A stretch of DNA of 6,221 nt from contig JAAXUM010000116.1 in the NCBI GenBank assembly GCA_013336025.1, forward strand, positions 1 to 6,221, in the 5' to 3' direction. Positions 1 through 5,708 of this stretch are shown in pieces. A model generated the notes under the pieces. The model saw only the letters and a list, made by a program, of their open reading frames with translations. It had not been told where the DNA came from and did not search any database. The stretch's first letter is position 1; each line of letters begins with the position of its first letter. A program made the position numbers and the translations under genes. The DNA comes from Chlorobiaceae bacterium (GTDB lineage Bacteria; Bacteroidota; Chlorobiia; Chlorobiales; Chlorobiaceae).

Positions 1-43
1 TAAACATCCTGTACCCGACACTCTGAACATAACCGGATGTTTA
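1..43. repeat. Micro-inversion in acylphosphatase with 9-bp inverted repeat
   Basis: TAAACATCC at 1-9 is the exact reverse complement of GGATGTTTA at 35-43. The 25 bases between them (10-34), read on the opposite strand, continue seamlessly into the repeat to encode GYVQSVGYRMF. That is the acylphosphatase catalytic loop expected immediately before the FIHTAAVELG encoded at 40 onward. Bases 1-34 are thus an inverted copy of the coding sequence that should precede position 44, fused to the correctly oriented gene at 34/35. A fold-back (inverted chimera) at a contig end explains this most simply. A genuine inversion is the alternative. Confidence 0.8.
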
Positions 44-252
44 TCCATACCGCCGCCGTGGAGCTGGGTCTTTCGGGATGGGTGCGGAACCTCATGGACG
101 GCTCCGTTGAAATTGAGGTTCAGGGGTCGCCAGGCATGATTGACGAACTGGTGAAAAGGTCGAAAACAGGACCGGGCCGGGCAGGAGTAACGAAAGTGGT
201 GATAGAGGAGCAGTCTGTTGACCCTGCAGTGAAGGGGTTTACCATTCGCTGA
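37..252 (+). CDS. acyP: Acylphosphatase, 5' part missing or disrupted in this window
   Basis: Acylphosphatases hydrolyse the carboxyl-phosphate bond of acyl phosphates in the cytoplasm. They are about 90 residues long, with an N-terminal phosphate-binding loop (VQGVGFR, carrying the catalytic Arg) and a conserved Asn in a GWVRN motif. The 71 residues visible here begin MFIHTAAVELGLSGWVRN and end GFTIR, which matches the family from just after the loop to the C-terminus. The Asn is present, but the loop is not encoded upstream in this frame: a TAA lies at 1-3 and the codons between it and the ATG at 37 do not fit the family. Reading 34 down to 1 on the opposite strand gives GYVQSVGYRMF, exactly the missing loop. 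The ATG at 37 is therefore the Met that follows the catalytic Arg, not a true start, and a protein starting there would be inactive. No ribosome binding site precedes it. The family call is secure; whether the gene is intact in the organism is not. Confidence 0.85.
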   Translation: MFIHTAAVELGLSGWVRNLMDGSVEIEVQGSPGMIDELVKRSKTGPGRAGVTKVVIEEQSVDPAVKGFTIR

Positions 253-283
253 GTATTCCAGGGGGTGAAGGGGCAGAAAACAG

Positions 284-311
284 AAAAGGCAGGAAAATCC
301 TGCCTTTTTTT
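284..311. terminator. Bidirectional intrinsic terminator between acylphosphatase and tRNA-Val
   Basis: A perfect 11-bp stem (AAAAGGCAGGA at 284-294 with TCCTGCCTTTT at 298-308) closes an AAA loop, and a run of seven T follows (305-311). On the - strand the A tract at 284-287 gives a short U run. The hairpin can therefore end both the rightward acylphosphatase transcript and the leftward tRNA transcript, which converge on it. It begins 32 bases after the acylphosphatase stop and lies 6 bases beyond the tRNA 3' end. Confidence 0.85.
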
Positions 312-316
312 GCCTG

Positions 317-390
317 TGGGTCTCGAGGGATTCGAACCCCCGACCTACTGGGTGTAAACCAGCCGCTCTAACCAGCTGAGCTAGAGACCC
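317..390 (-). tRNA. trnV: tRNA-Val (anticodon UAC)
   Basis: The - strand folds as a complete class I tRNA. The acceptor arms are GGGTCTC and GAGACCC, the D arm is GCTC/GAGC with AGCTGGTTA in the loop, and the anticodon stem is GCTGG/CCAGT. The anticodon loop is TTTACAC, giving anticodon TAC, which reads GUA and (by wobble) other GUN valine codons. A five-base variable loop and a T arm with the TTCGAAT loop follow. The discriminator base is A at 317, as expected for valine. The CCA end is not encoded, so it must be added by the tRNA nucleotidyltransferase. The gene stands alone on the - strand, with its own promoter upstream (405-432) and the terminator at 284-311 immediately downstream. Confidence 0.97.
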
Positions 391-404
391 GTTGAAGGGC
401 CACT

Positions 405-432
405 ATTATACCATTATTTTCGTTTATTGCAA
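405..432 (-). promoter_or_regulatory. Sigma-70 type promoter of tRNA-Val
   Basis: On the - strand a perfect -10 box TATAAT (410-405) lies 16 bases downstream of a -35 like TTGCAA (432-427). The -10 ends 14 bases before the first tRNA base, so transcription should start about 7 bases downstream of it and leave only a short 5' leader for RNase P to remove. The run just downstream of the -10 (GTGGCCC) is GC-rich, which resembles the discriminator region of stable-RNA promoters; growth-rate control is only an inference. Confidence 0.75.
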
Positions 433-440
433 AAAGAAAT

Positions 441-460
441 TCATCCCCAAAAGGGGGTGA
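441..460. other. Small hairpin between the tRNA-Val promoter and dxr
   Basis: TCATCCCC (441-448) pairs with GGGGGTGA (453-460), with one G-U pair, around an AAAA tetraloop. Read on the - strand, the hairpin is followed by ATTTCTTTTT, a terminator-like arrangement lying just upstream of the tRNA promoter. It could block leftward read-through from antisense transcription of dxr. On the + strand no U tract follows. The stem is short, so this remains tentative. Confidence 0.35.
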
Positions 461-475
461 TGCAGCGGGTGGAAT

Positions 476-504
476 TTGTAACCCTTTGCGAAAAAGCATA
501 AATT
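476..504 (+). promoter_or_regulatory. Possible dxr promoter
   Basis: TTGTAA (476-481) and TAAATT (499-504) are spaced by 17 bases and each match the sigma-70 hexamers at four of six positions. They lie 51 bases upstream of the preferred dxr start at 555. A promoter is needed in this interval because the gene to the left is transcribed away from dxr, but other weak -10 candidates exist (for example CATAAA at 497-502). Confidence 0.3.
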
Positions 505-554
505 CATGCCGGTAGTTCAACATGAAACCCCGGCAACCTTTTTTACCATACGTT

Positions 555-1709
555 ATGAGATCACTTTCTATCCTCGGCAGTACCGGTTCGATCGGGCTCA
601 GCACTCTTGATGTCGTTCGTCAGCACCCTGAGCAGTTCACCATTACCGGCCTTGCTGAAGGCCACGATGTCGGCATGCTTGTAAAACAGATCCGGGAGTT
701 TAAGCCTCGCCTTGTTTCGGTAAGGAATGCTGACGCCGCAGCCGAACTCGAATCTCTTCTCGGCAATGACAGGCCAGAGATTTTCCACGGTCTTGAAGGC
801 GCCGCAACCGTTGCAGCCGCAGATGGTGCGGATATGGTTGTTTCCGCTATTGTCGGAGCAGCCGGACTTGTTCCGACCATCAGTGCCATCAGGGCGGGTA
901 AAAACATTGCTCTTGCCAACAAGGAGACCATGGTCGTAGCCGGCAGGCTTGTTTCTGATCTTGCCGCGAAGCACAAGGTGGCCATCATTCCTGTTGACAG
1001 CGAGCATTCAGCTATTTACCAGTCGCTTCTCGGCCACCGGCATGAGGACGTTCTGCGTCTTATTCTGACCGCATCGGGCGGCCCGTTCCTGAACACGCCG
1101 GCTGAAGATCTGCGTCTGGTTACTCCGGAGCAGGCTCTGAAACATCCTAAGTGGTCGATGGGGGCAAAAATCACCATCGATTCGGCAACGCTGATGAACA
1201 AGGGGCTTGAGGTTATCGAGGCCCACTGGCTTTTCGACATGCCTGCAAGGAAAATAGGCGTTGTGGTGCATCCTCAAAGCATCATTCACTCGATGGTGGA
1301 ATATATAGACGGTTGTGTCATGGCCCAGCTCGGCATGCCTGACATGAGAGCGCCCATTGCCTACGCCATTGCCTATCCTGAACGCTGTCCGAGCGGCATT
1401 GAGCGGCTTGATCTGCCGAAAATCGGCTCCATGACCTTCCAGGAGCCTGATCCCGGTAAATTCCCCTGTCTGCGGCTTGCCTACGAATCACTTGATGCCG
1501 GAAGAACCTATCCGGCTGTGCTCAATGCCGCCAATGAAATTGCTGTTGCCGCGTTTCTTGACAAACGGATCGGGTTTACCGATATTGCCGATATCGTTGA
1601 CAAAACCATGCAGGAGCATGAAGCCTATACGCCGGTAGAACTTGACGAGTACCTGCTGGCCGACAAATGGGCACGTGAGAGGGCAAAACTTCTCATCGAA
1701 CAAGCATAA
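555..1709 (+). CDS. dxr: 1-deoxy-D-xylulose 5-phosphate reductoisomerase
   Basis: Dxr converts 1-deoxy-D-xylulose 5-phosphate to 2-C-methyl-D-erythritol 4-phosphate with NADPH and a divalent metal, the first committed step of the MEP isoprenoid pathway in the cytoplasm. From the ATG at 555 the protein has 384 residues, close to the usual 380-400. The N-terminal Rossmann fold opens with GSTGSIG (residues 8-14). [11 protein letters not shown] (120-130) and [13 protein letters not shown] (147-159) follow, carrying metal ligands Asp148 and Glu150. LTASGGPF is at 171-178, the flexible loop with HPKWSM is at 197-202, and [19 protein letters not shown] (207-225) supplies Asn215, Lys216 and the third metal ligand Glu219. 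[10 protein letters not shown] lies at 239-248. All catalytic residues I can check are present, so the enzyme should be active. An in-frame ATG at 522 would add 11 residues ([11 protein letters not shown]). I prefer 555 because family members begin only a few residues before the [11 protein letters not shown] strand. Neither start has a clear Shine-Dalgarno. A terminator follows at 1739-1776, before rseP. Confidence 0.97.
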   Translation: MRSLSILGSTGSIGLSTLDVVRQHPEQFTITGLAEGHDVGMLVKQIREFKPRLVSVRNADAAAELESLLGNDRPEIFHGLEGAATVAAADGADMVVSAIVGAAGLVPTISAIRAGKNIALANKETMVVAGRLVSDLAAKHKVAIIPVDSEHSAIYQSLLGHRHEDVLRLILTASGGPFLNTPAEDLRLVTPEQALKHPKWSMGAKITIDSATLMNKGLEVIEAHWLFDMPARKIGVVVHPQSIIHSMVEYIDGCVMAQLGMPDMRAPIAYAIAYPERCPSGIERLDLPKIGSMTFQEPDPGKFPCLRLAYESLDAGRTYPAVLNAANEIAVAAFLDKRIGFTDIADIVDKTMQEHEAYTPVELDEYLLADKWARERAKLLIEQA

Positions 1710-1738
1710 CAGGATATATCTGCTGCCTCTGACCAAAC

Positions 1739-1776
1739 CCCGGGCTCTTCAATCCAAGGCCCGGGAAGTTTTTTTT
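1739..1776 (+). terminator. Intrinsic terminator or attenuator between dxr and rseP
   Basis: CCCGGGC (1739-1745) pairs with GCCCGGG (1759-1765). CTT (1747-1749) pairs with AAG (1756-1758) across a single bulged T, giving a stem of about 10 bp with a six-base loop. AAG and then eight T (1769-1776) follow. This is a good intrinsic terminator 30 bases after the dxr stop. It ends only 5 bases before the earliest possible rseP ATG (1782), so rseP is expressed either by read-through or from a promoter inside dxr. Confidence 0.8.
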
Positions 1777-1796
1777 CTGAAATGAACAATGGATCC

Positions 1797-3158
1797 ATGG
1801 ATTTTCTGAACACGACCTTTTTCTTTATTGTTGCCATTTTCGTGCTCGTCACCGCTCACGAACTTGGTCACTTTCTGACGGCAAAGCTTTTCGGCATGCG
1901 TGTTGACAAGTTTTATATAGGATTTGACTTTTTCGATCTCCGTATCTGGAAAAAGAAGATTGGTGAAACCGAGTATGGAATCGGGGTATTTCCTCTTGGC
2001 GGTTATGTCAAGATTGCCGGCATGGTTGATGAAAGCATGGATACCTCCTATTCGGCATCGGCCCCTTCGCCGTGGGAGTTCCGGGCTAAACCTGTCTGGC
2101 AGCGACTTATCGTGCTTGCCGGCGGCGTTATGATGAATATGGTGCTTGCCGCCGTGATATTTATTGCCGTTACCTTTGCCCTTGGCGAATCGAGAACAAC
2201 GGTTGACAATCCGGCATTTATTGAGCAGGGATCGGTGTTTGCTTCGATGGGGATGAAAACCGGCGACCGGTTTGTGGCTGTCAACGGCAAGCCGCTCTCC
2301 AACTGGGAAGAGGCTCTTGATCCGTCACTGTTTACCGCCAGCTCGCTCAACTATACCATCCTTCGGGATTCCGGACGAATCTCCATTACGGCGCCGTCAA
2401 ACATCGTTTCAAAAATCAATGAGGAACAGGCGCTGGGAATCCGTCCGATCATGCCTCCGGTCATTGACGAGGTGCTTGCCAATCAGCCCGCAGCTCTTGC
2501 AGGAATTAAAGCAGGAGCAATGATCACGGCAATCAATGGCGTCGCGGTCAGTGACTGGACGGAAGTTGTTTCAATCATCTCCAGGCATGCAGGAAAACCT
2601 CTTGACATCACCTGGACGATACACGAACCGGTTGCCGGAAAAACAGCGGCCTCTCCCGATGGCGGGTTAAGAGAAAAAACGGTTGTTTCGCGGGTAGTGC
2701 CGTCATCGACGGGGAAAATCGGGATCGCTCTTAAACAGACGCTTGTTTCAGAACGACTCAGGTTAGGATTTTTCGATTCTGTGGTAAGTGGAAGCCGGCA
2801 GACCTGGAAAATGACCGTCATGACGGTTGACGGTTTTGCAAAAATCTTTTCGGGAAAGGAGGATTTTCGCAAATCGCTCGGAGGACCGGTCAAAATCGCA
2901 AAAATAGCGAGCAGAAGCGCCGAACAGGGTATTGTAAGCTTCGTGTATTTCCTTGCCGTGCTTTCGATCTCTCTCGCCGTGATCAATATGCTGCCGGTGC
3001 CTGCTCTTGACGGCGGTCAGTTTGTTCTGAATGCTGTTGAAGGTGTTCTCGGCAGGGAGATCCCTCTGGAAATCAAGCTTCGTATCCAGCAGGTCGGGAT
3101 GCTGCTCCTTCTGTCGCTCTTTGCGTACATTCTTTTTAACGATATCGTAAATCCGTAA
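1797..3158 (+). CDS. rseP: Site-2 (M50) membrane zinc metalloprotease RseP
   Basis: RseP-type proteases cleave substrates within the inner membrane. In E. coli the substrate is anti-sigma factor RseA, after DegS, and remnant signal peptides are also cut. The 453-residue protein starts in a hydrophobic segment (about 7-20) leading into the zinc motif HELGH (21-25, ligands His21 and His25, catalytic Glu22). [11 protein letters not shown] (65-75) is the conserved membrane-associated loop. [17 protein letters not shown] (98-114) leads into the second membrane helix (to about 128). Two PDZ-like domains follow at roughly 135-200 and 217-280, each with a GxKxG-type turn (MKTGD at 153-157, IKAGA at 237-241). 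The third helix (about 379-399) runs into [11 protein letters not shown] (397-407), where Asp405 is the third zinc ligand, and a final helix spans about 434-448. The architecture is complete. The start at 1797 is preferred: a weak GGA lies just upstream, and the in-frame ATG at 1782 abuts the terminator T tract, adding only MNNGS. Next to dxr, as in many bacteria, but uppS, cdsA and bamA do not flank it here. prfA follows after 29 bases. Confidence 0.95.
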   Translation: MDFLNTTFFFIVAIFVLVTAHELGHFLTAKLFGMRVDKFYIGFDFFDLRIWKKKIGETEYGIGVFPLGGYVKIAGMVDESMDTSYSASAPSPWEFRAKPVWQRLIVLAGGVMMNMVLAAVIFIAVTFALGESRTTVDNPAFIEQGSVFASMGMKTGDRFVAVNGKPLSNWEEALDPSLFTASSLNYTILRDSGRISITAPSNIVSKINEEQALGIRPIMPPVIDEVLANQPAALAGIKAGAMITAINGVAVSDWTEVVSIISRHAGKPLDITWTIHEPVAGKTAASPDGGLREKTVVSRVVPSSTGKIGIALKQTLVSERLRLGFFDSVVSGSRQTWKMTVMTVDGFAKIFSGKEDFRKSLGGPVKIAKIASRSAEQGIVSFVYFLAVLSISLAVINMLPVPALDGGQFVLNAVEGVLGREIPLEIKLRIQQVGMLLLLSLFAYILFNDIVNP

Positions 3159-3187
3159 GGACCCGGGAGCATATTCATTGCAGAACC

Positions 3188-4261
3188 ATGTTTGATAAAC
3201 TGCAGGCCATAAAGGAAAAGCATGAGGATCTTGAACAACAGCTTCTTGATCCCCGTGCAGCGGAGGATCAGAACCGATTCAGAAAACTGAACAAGGAGTA
3301 CAGGGAGCTTTGTGCCATTGTTGAGGTTTATGATCAGTACGCTCTTGCTAAAAAACAGCTTGAGGAGTCACGGCTTCTTCTGAAGCTTGAGAAGGATCAG
3401 GAGATGCGCGGGATGGTTCAGGATGAGATCAACTCCCTGCAGGAGAGCATCCATGAACGTGAAAAACAGCTCAAGCTCCTTCTTCTTCCTAAAGATGAAG
3501 CGGATTCCCGCAACGTCATTATCGAAATCAGGGCTGGAACCGGGGGTGAGGAGGCTGCGCTCTTTGCCGCTGATCTGGTGAGAATGTACCAGCGGTTTGC
3601 TGAACAGCAGGGCTGGAAGTATGAGGTTCTTGATTTTAATGAGAGCTCGGTTCCCGGAGGGTTCAGGGAGATTGTGCTCGGCGTCAGTGGTCATGACGTT
3701 TACGGTACCATGAAATATGAGAGCGGTGTGCACCGGGTTCAGCGTGTTCCGGATACGGAAACGCAGGGCCGTATCCATACCTCTGCGGCAAGCGTGGCGG
3801 TACTTCCCGAGGCAGAAGAGGTTGATGTTGAGATCCGCAAGGATGACCTTCGGTTCGATACCTACAGAAGCGGTGGAAAGGGCGGCCAGAATGTCAACAA
3901 GGTTGAAACAGCGGTTCGCATTACTCACCAGCCGAGCGGTATTGTTGTTGCCTGTCAGGAGGAGCGATCCCAGTTGCAGAACAAGGAGCGGGCAATGAAG
4001 ATGCTCAGGGCAAAACTCTATGACCGTCAGCTTGCAGAGCAGCAGGAAAAACGGGCCGGTCTGCGCCGCTCGATGGTGACGACGGGTGACCGAAGCGCCA
4101 AAATAAGAACGTACAACTACCCGCAGTCACGCGTTACCGATCACCGGATCGGGTTTACCAGTCACGCTCTTCCGCAAATCATGCAGGGCGACATCAGGGA
4201 TATCATCGAGGCGCTGAAAATGCATGATCAGGCTGAGCGCCTGCAGGCTGAACTGGTATGA
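3188..4261 (+). CDS. prfA: Peptide chain release factor 1 (RF1)
   Basis: RF1 recognises UAA and UAG stop codons in the ribosomal A site and triggers peptidyl-tRNA hydrolysis. The 357-residue product has the family length (E. coli 360). The N-terminal helical domain (1 to about 105) is rich in Lys, Glu and Gln and coiled-coil-like. Domain 2 begins with [18 protein letters not shown] (113-130). [19 protein letters not shown] (182-200) contains the tripeptide Pro188-Asp189-Thr190, the P-x-T anticodon-like motif of RF1; RF2 would have SPF. The catalytic GGQ loop is at 232-234 within [18 protein letters not shown], and Gln234 is the residue normally methylated by PrmC. No in-frame stop or frameshift site of the prfB type is present. 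The start at 3188 gives the expected [16 protein letters not shown] beginning, although no good Shine-Dalgarno precedes it. With only 29 bases after rseP and no terminator between them, the two are probably co-transcribed. The prmC/hemK partner often found beside prfA is not in this window. Confidence 0.97.
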   Translation: MFDKLQAIKEKHEDLEQQLLDPRAAEDQNRFRKLNKEYRELCAIVEVYDQYALAKKQLEESRLLLKLEKDQEMRGMVQDEINSLQESIHEREKQLKLLLLPKDEADSRNVIIEIRAGTGGEEAALFAADLVRMYQRFAEQQGWKYEVLDFNESSVPGGFREIVLGVSGHDVYGTMKYESGVHRVQRVPDTETQGRIHTSAASVAVLPEAEEVDVEIRKDDLRFDTYRSGGKGGQNVNKVETAVRITHQPSGIVVACQEERSQLQNKERAMKMLRAKLYDRQLAEQQEKRAGLRRSMVTTGDRSAKIRTYNYPQSRVTDHRIGFTSHALPQIMQGDIRDIIEALKMHDQAERLQAELV

Positions 4262-4281
4262 TCAAGAAGGGTTTGGTCAGC

Positions 4282-4318
4282 ATCGGGCGAAAATGAGAGT
4301 CCCTCTTTTTTGCCTGAT
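4282..4318. other. Imperfect 16-bp hairpin downstream of prfA
   Basis: Bases 4282-4297 pair with 4303-4318 (ATCGGGCGAAAATGAG against CTCTTTTTTGCCTGAT), with two G-U pairs and one T-T mismatch around an AGTCC loop. The six T lie inside the right arm rather than after it, so it is not a textbook intrinsic terminator. It may stabilise the prfA mRNA 3' end or weakly terminate the rseP-prfA transcript. It lies in the 131-base gap before the next gene, where I see no strong promoter. TATATT at 4325-4330 could serve as a -10 but lacks a good -35. Confidence 0.45.
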
Positions 4319-4380
4319 TGTCTGTATATTCATACGGAAACAACTTATGAACAGCCGCTCTGAAGAGCTGCTGAAGCAAT

Positions 4381-4384
4381 GGAG
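4381..4384 (+). promoter_or_regulatory. Shine-Dalgarno GGAG for the gene at 4393
   Basis: GGAG sits 8 bases before the ATG at 4393, a standard distance, and is the clearest ribosome binding site in the window. It decides in favour of the ATG at 4393 over the in-frame ATG at 4399. Confidence 0.6.
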
Positions 4385-4392
4385 TATCGCTC

Positions 4393-5004
4393 ATGGAGAT
4401 GGAGGCTACCGGAAAGAGCCGGGGTGAATGGATTTTTCACGATGATTTTGATCGGACAGTAGGCTATCTTTCCGACCATGCGAAAATTCTCGGGTTCAAC
4501 CCGTTCTGTTACAAGGTTGAACGCGTTGACCTTGAAAACGTTTTCAAGTGGCATTTTCGCGTCACCGATCCGCAGAACAACCCGTTTGATGTTATTTTTT
4601 ATGTTGAACAGTTCGATGAAATCCTTGTTGAGCTGCCGCCGGATTTTCAGTGCGACAATCCTGATGAGCTGAGTGAGGAGATGATCAGGGCCTTTACGGT
4701 CGGAAAAAAAATCAGCTGGAGGCACCATCCGCTCACGAACCCCGTTGATGATCCGAAAAATTATCTGTTTGAAGGCAAGGCGTTTGCTGAAATGTATGTT
4801 CACCCGGTTATGGCCGGCAGAACAAGGGTTCATTTCGATCTGAAAATCGATGTGAAGTTTGTGCTCTACCCGGCGTTTCGCATTATCCCCGAACAGATCA
4901 TTCGCGCCATGACCAATGCCGGCATGTCGATGATCATGCAGACGGCTACAAACAAGATGTTTCAAAGCATATCGAAAGATTTCGGGTTTATTGAACATGC
5001 ATGA
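4393..5004 (+). CDS. Conserved-looking protein of unknown function, possibly SRPBCC/DUF1997-like
   Basis: I do not recognise this 203-residue protein with certainty. It has no signal peptide, no membrane helix and no obvious catalytic motif, so it is probably cytoplasmic. The first 75 residues alternate short aromatic and charged stretches ([20 protein letters not shown], then [20 protein letters not shown] and [18 protein letters not shown]), consistent with beta-rich folding. The C-terminal third has [20 protein letters not shown] (143-162), a strand leading to a RIIPEQII segment, then a long helix (about 168-195). This layout of strands, an IP turn and a long C-terminal helix resembles the DUF1997 branch of the SRPBCC/START-like ligand-binding superfamily, common in phototrophs. 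That is inference from pattern, not a demonstrated match. The start is supported by GGAG at 4381-4384. The nitroreductase-family gene follows 13 bases later, suggesting a joint transcript. A lipid or tetrapyrrole-like ligand would fit the fold, but nothing in the sequence shows one. Confidence 0.85.
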   Translation: MEMEATGKSRGEWIFHDDFDRTVGYLSDHAKILGFNPFCYKVERVDLENVFKWHFRVTDPQNNPFDVIFYVEQFDEILVELPPDFQCDNPDELSEEMIRAFTVGKKISWRHHPLTNPVDDPKNYLFEGKAFAEMYVHPVMAGRTRVHFDLKIDVKFVLYPAFRIIPEQIIRAMTNAGMSMIMQTATNKMFQSISKDFGFIEHA

Positions 5005-5017
5005 ACAGTAATGCGCT

Positions 5018-5533
5018 ATGGATTTTCATGACCTTGTGAGAGAGCGATGCAGTATTCGCGGCTTTGAACGTGATCGGAAAATTCCCCGGGAGATCCTTGA
5101 AAAAATTCTTGAGGCAGGGAGGCTTGCCCCTTCAGCCAAAAACCTGCAACCGTGGAAATTCAAGGTTGTCAGCTCTCCGGAACTGCTTTCGGAACTCTGT
5201 GCCAGTTACTCGCGAGATTGGCTTCGCAGCGCTCCGCACCTCCTTGTTGTAACCGGCCGGCGTCAGCAGGCGTGGGTGAGATCCTTCGACGGCTATAACT
5301 CGCTTGAGACGGATCTGACTATCGCTATGGATCACATGATTCTTGCTGCTGCTTCAGAAGGCGTTGCAACCTGCTGGATTGCTGCGTTTAATCCGGTTGT
5401 TCTGCGCTCTGCTCTTGGCCTGCCTGAGCATGAGGAGGTTTTTGCCATGACGCCCTTGGGCTATGCTTCCGCAGATGCCGTCATACAACAAAAAAACCGA
5501 AAACCGCTTGCTGAAATTGTTGAGTTTCTCTGA
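5018..5533 (+). CDS. Small nitroreductase-family FMN oxidoreductase
   Basis: The 171-residue protein belongs to the nitroreductase-like flavoprotein superfamily, whose homodimers bind FMN at the subunit interface and use NAD(P)H to reduce varied substrates. It starts with DFHDLVRERCSIRGF; the R-x-S-x-R segment at residues 10-14 contacts the FMN phosphate. GRLAPSAKNLQPWKFKVV (34-51) is the typical second FMN motif. A central helix, TIAMDHMILAAASEGVATCW (101-120), precedes the IAAFNP loop, and PLGYA (146-150) is the conserved near-C-terminal motif before the final KPLAEIVEFL. The length fits the short subfamily lacking the inserts of NfsA and NfsB. The substrate cannot be read from the sequence: members include nitroaromatic and quinone reductases and specialised enzymes. 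It starts 13 bases after the preceding gene and is probably translated from the same mRNA. No strong Shine-Dalgarno is seen. It converges with the - strand gene at 5709. Confidence 0.92.
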   Translation: MDFHDLVRERCSIRGFERDRKIPREILEKILEAGRLAPSAKNLQPWKFKVVSSPELLSELCASYSRDWLRSAPHLLVVTGRRQQAWVRSFDGYNSLETDLTIAMDHMILAAASEGVATCWIAAFNPVVLRSALGLPEHEEVFAMTPLGYASADAVIQQKNRKPLAEIVEFL

Positions 5534-5563
5534 TACCTGAAGCGTGCTGTTCGTTTTTTCCGG

Positions 5564-5586
5564 CAGAATCGTGTTCCACGGTTCTG
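5564..5586. other. Hairpin downstream of the nitroreductase gene
   Basis: CAGAATCGTG (5564-5573) pairs with CACGGTTCTG (5577-5586) through 10 bp, one of them a T-G pair, around a three-base TTC loop. It starts 31 bases after the nitroreductase stop. No U tract follows on either strand; on the + strand the hairpin is preceded, not followed, by a run of six T. It may act as a 3'-end stabiliser. A smaller 5-bp stem, CCGGT (5594-5598) with ACCGG (5605-5609), lies just beyond it. Confidence 0.45.
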
Positions 5587-5644
5587 AAAAGCACCGGTTC
5601 CTCTACCGGATTACCATCCCGAACCTGAAATGATCTCAATACAT

Positions 5645-5685
5645 AACGCCGGTACAGGGGAAATCATGCTCCCTGTACCGGCGTT
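5645..5685. terminator. Perfect 15-bp inverted repeat between convergent genes
   Basis: AACGCCGGTACAGGG (5645-5659) and CCCTGTACCGGCGTT (5671-5685) form a perfect GC-rich 15-bp stem around an 11-base loop. It lies between the 3' ends of the rightward nitroreductase gene and the leftward DUF1566 gene, 24 bases from the stop of the latter, and is the best candidate for their shared terminator. No U tract follows on either strand, so it would be a non-canonical terminator or an mRNA end-protecting structure. Confidence 0.6.
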
Positions 5686-5708
5686 CGTTCAGGAGGTCGG
5701 ACAACCGG

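Noticed and set aside
522..554. Extended dxr start at the ATG at 522
   Set aside because: It adds [11 protein letters not shown] before the usual family N-terminus, with no better ribosome binding site than 555.
2483..2986. A 167-codon - strand open frame inside rseP
   Set aside because: It overlaps the well-supported PDZ and membrane part of rseP and shows no family features of its own.
3860..3910. SGGKGGQ instead of the more familiar SGAGGQ around the release factor catalytic loop
   Set aside because: The GGQ itself is intact and SGG-type variants are normal in Bacteroidota/Chlorobiota RF1, so this is lineage variation, not a novel factor.
3368..3928. A 186-codon - strand open frame inside prfA
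   Set aside because: prfA is unmistakable on the + strand across the whole span, and the antisense product shows no family resemblance.
4224..4427. A 67-codon + strand frame overlapping the prfA end and the start of the next gene, with an internal ATG at 4347 ([12 protein letters not shown])
   Set aside because: It overlaps genes on both sides, its first part is out-of-frame prfA, and it resembles no known leader peptide. A short upstream peptide from 4347 cannot be excluded but lacks support.
4345..4998. A 217-codon - strand open frame antisense to the gene at 4393
   Set aside because: It almost exactly mirrors the + strand gene, has no recognisable motif or ribosome binding site, and its composition (many His, Arg and Asn) is typical of an antisense shadow.
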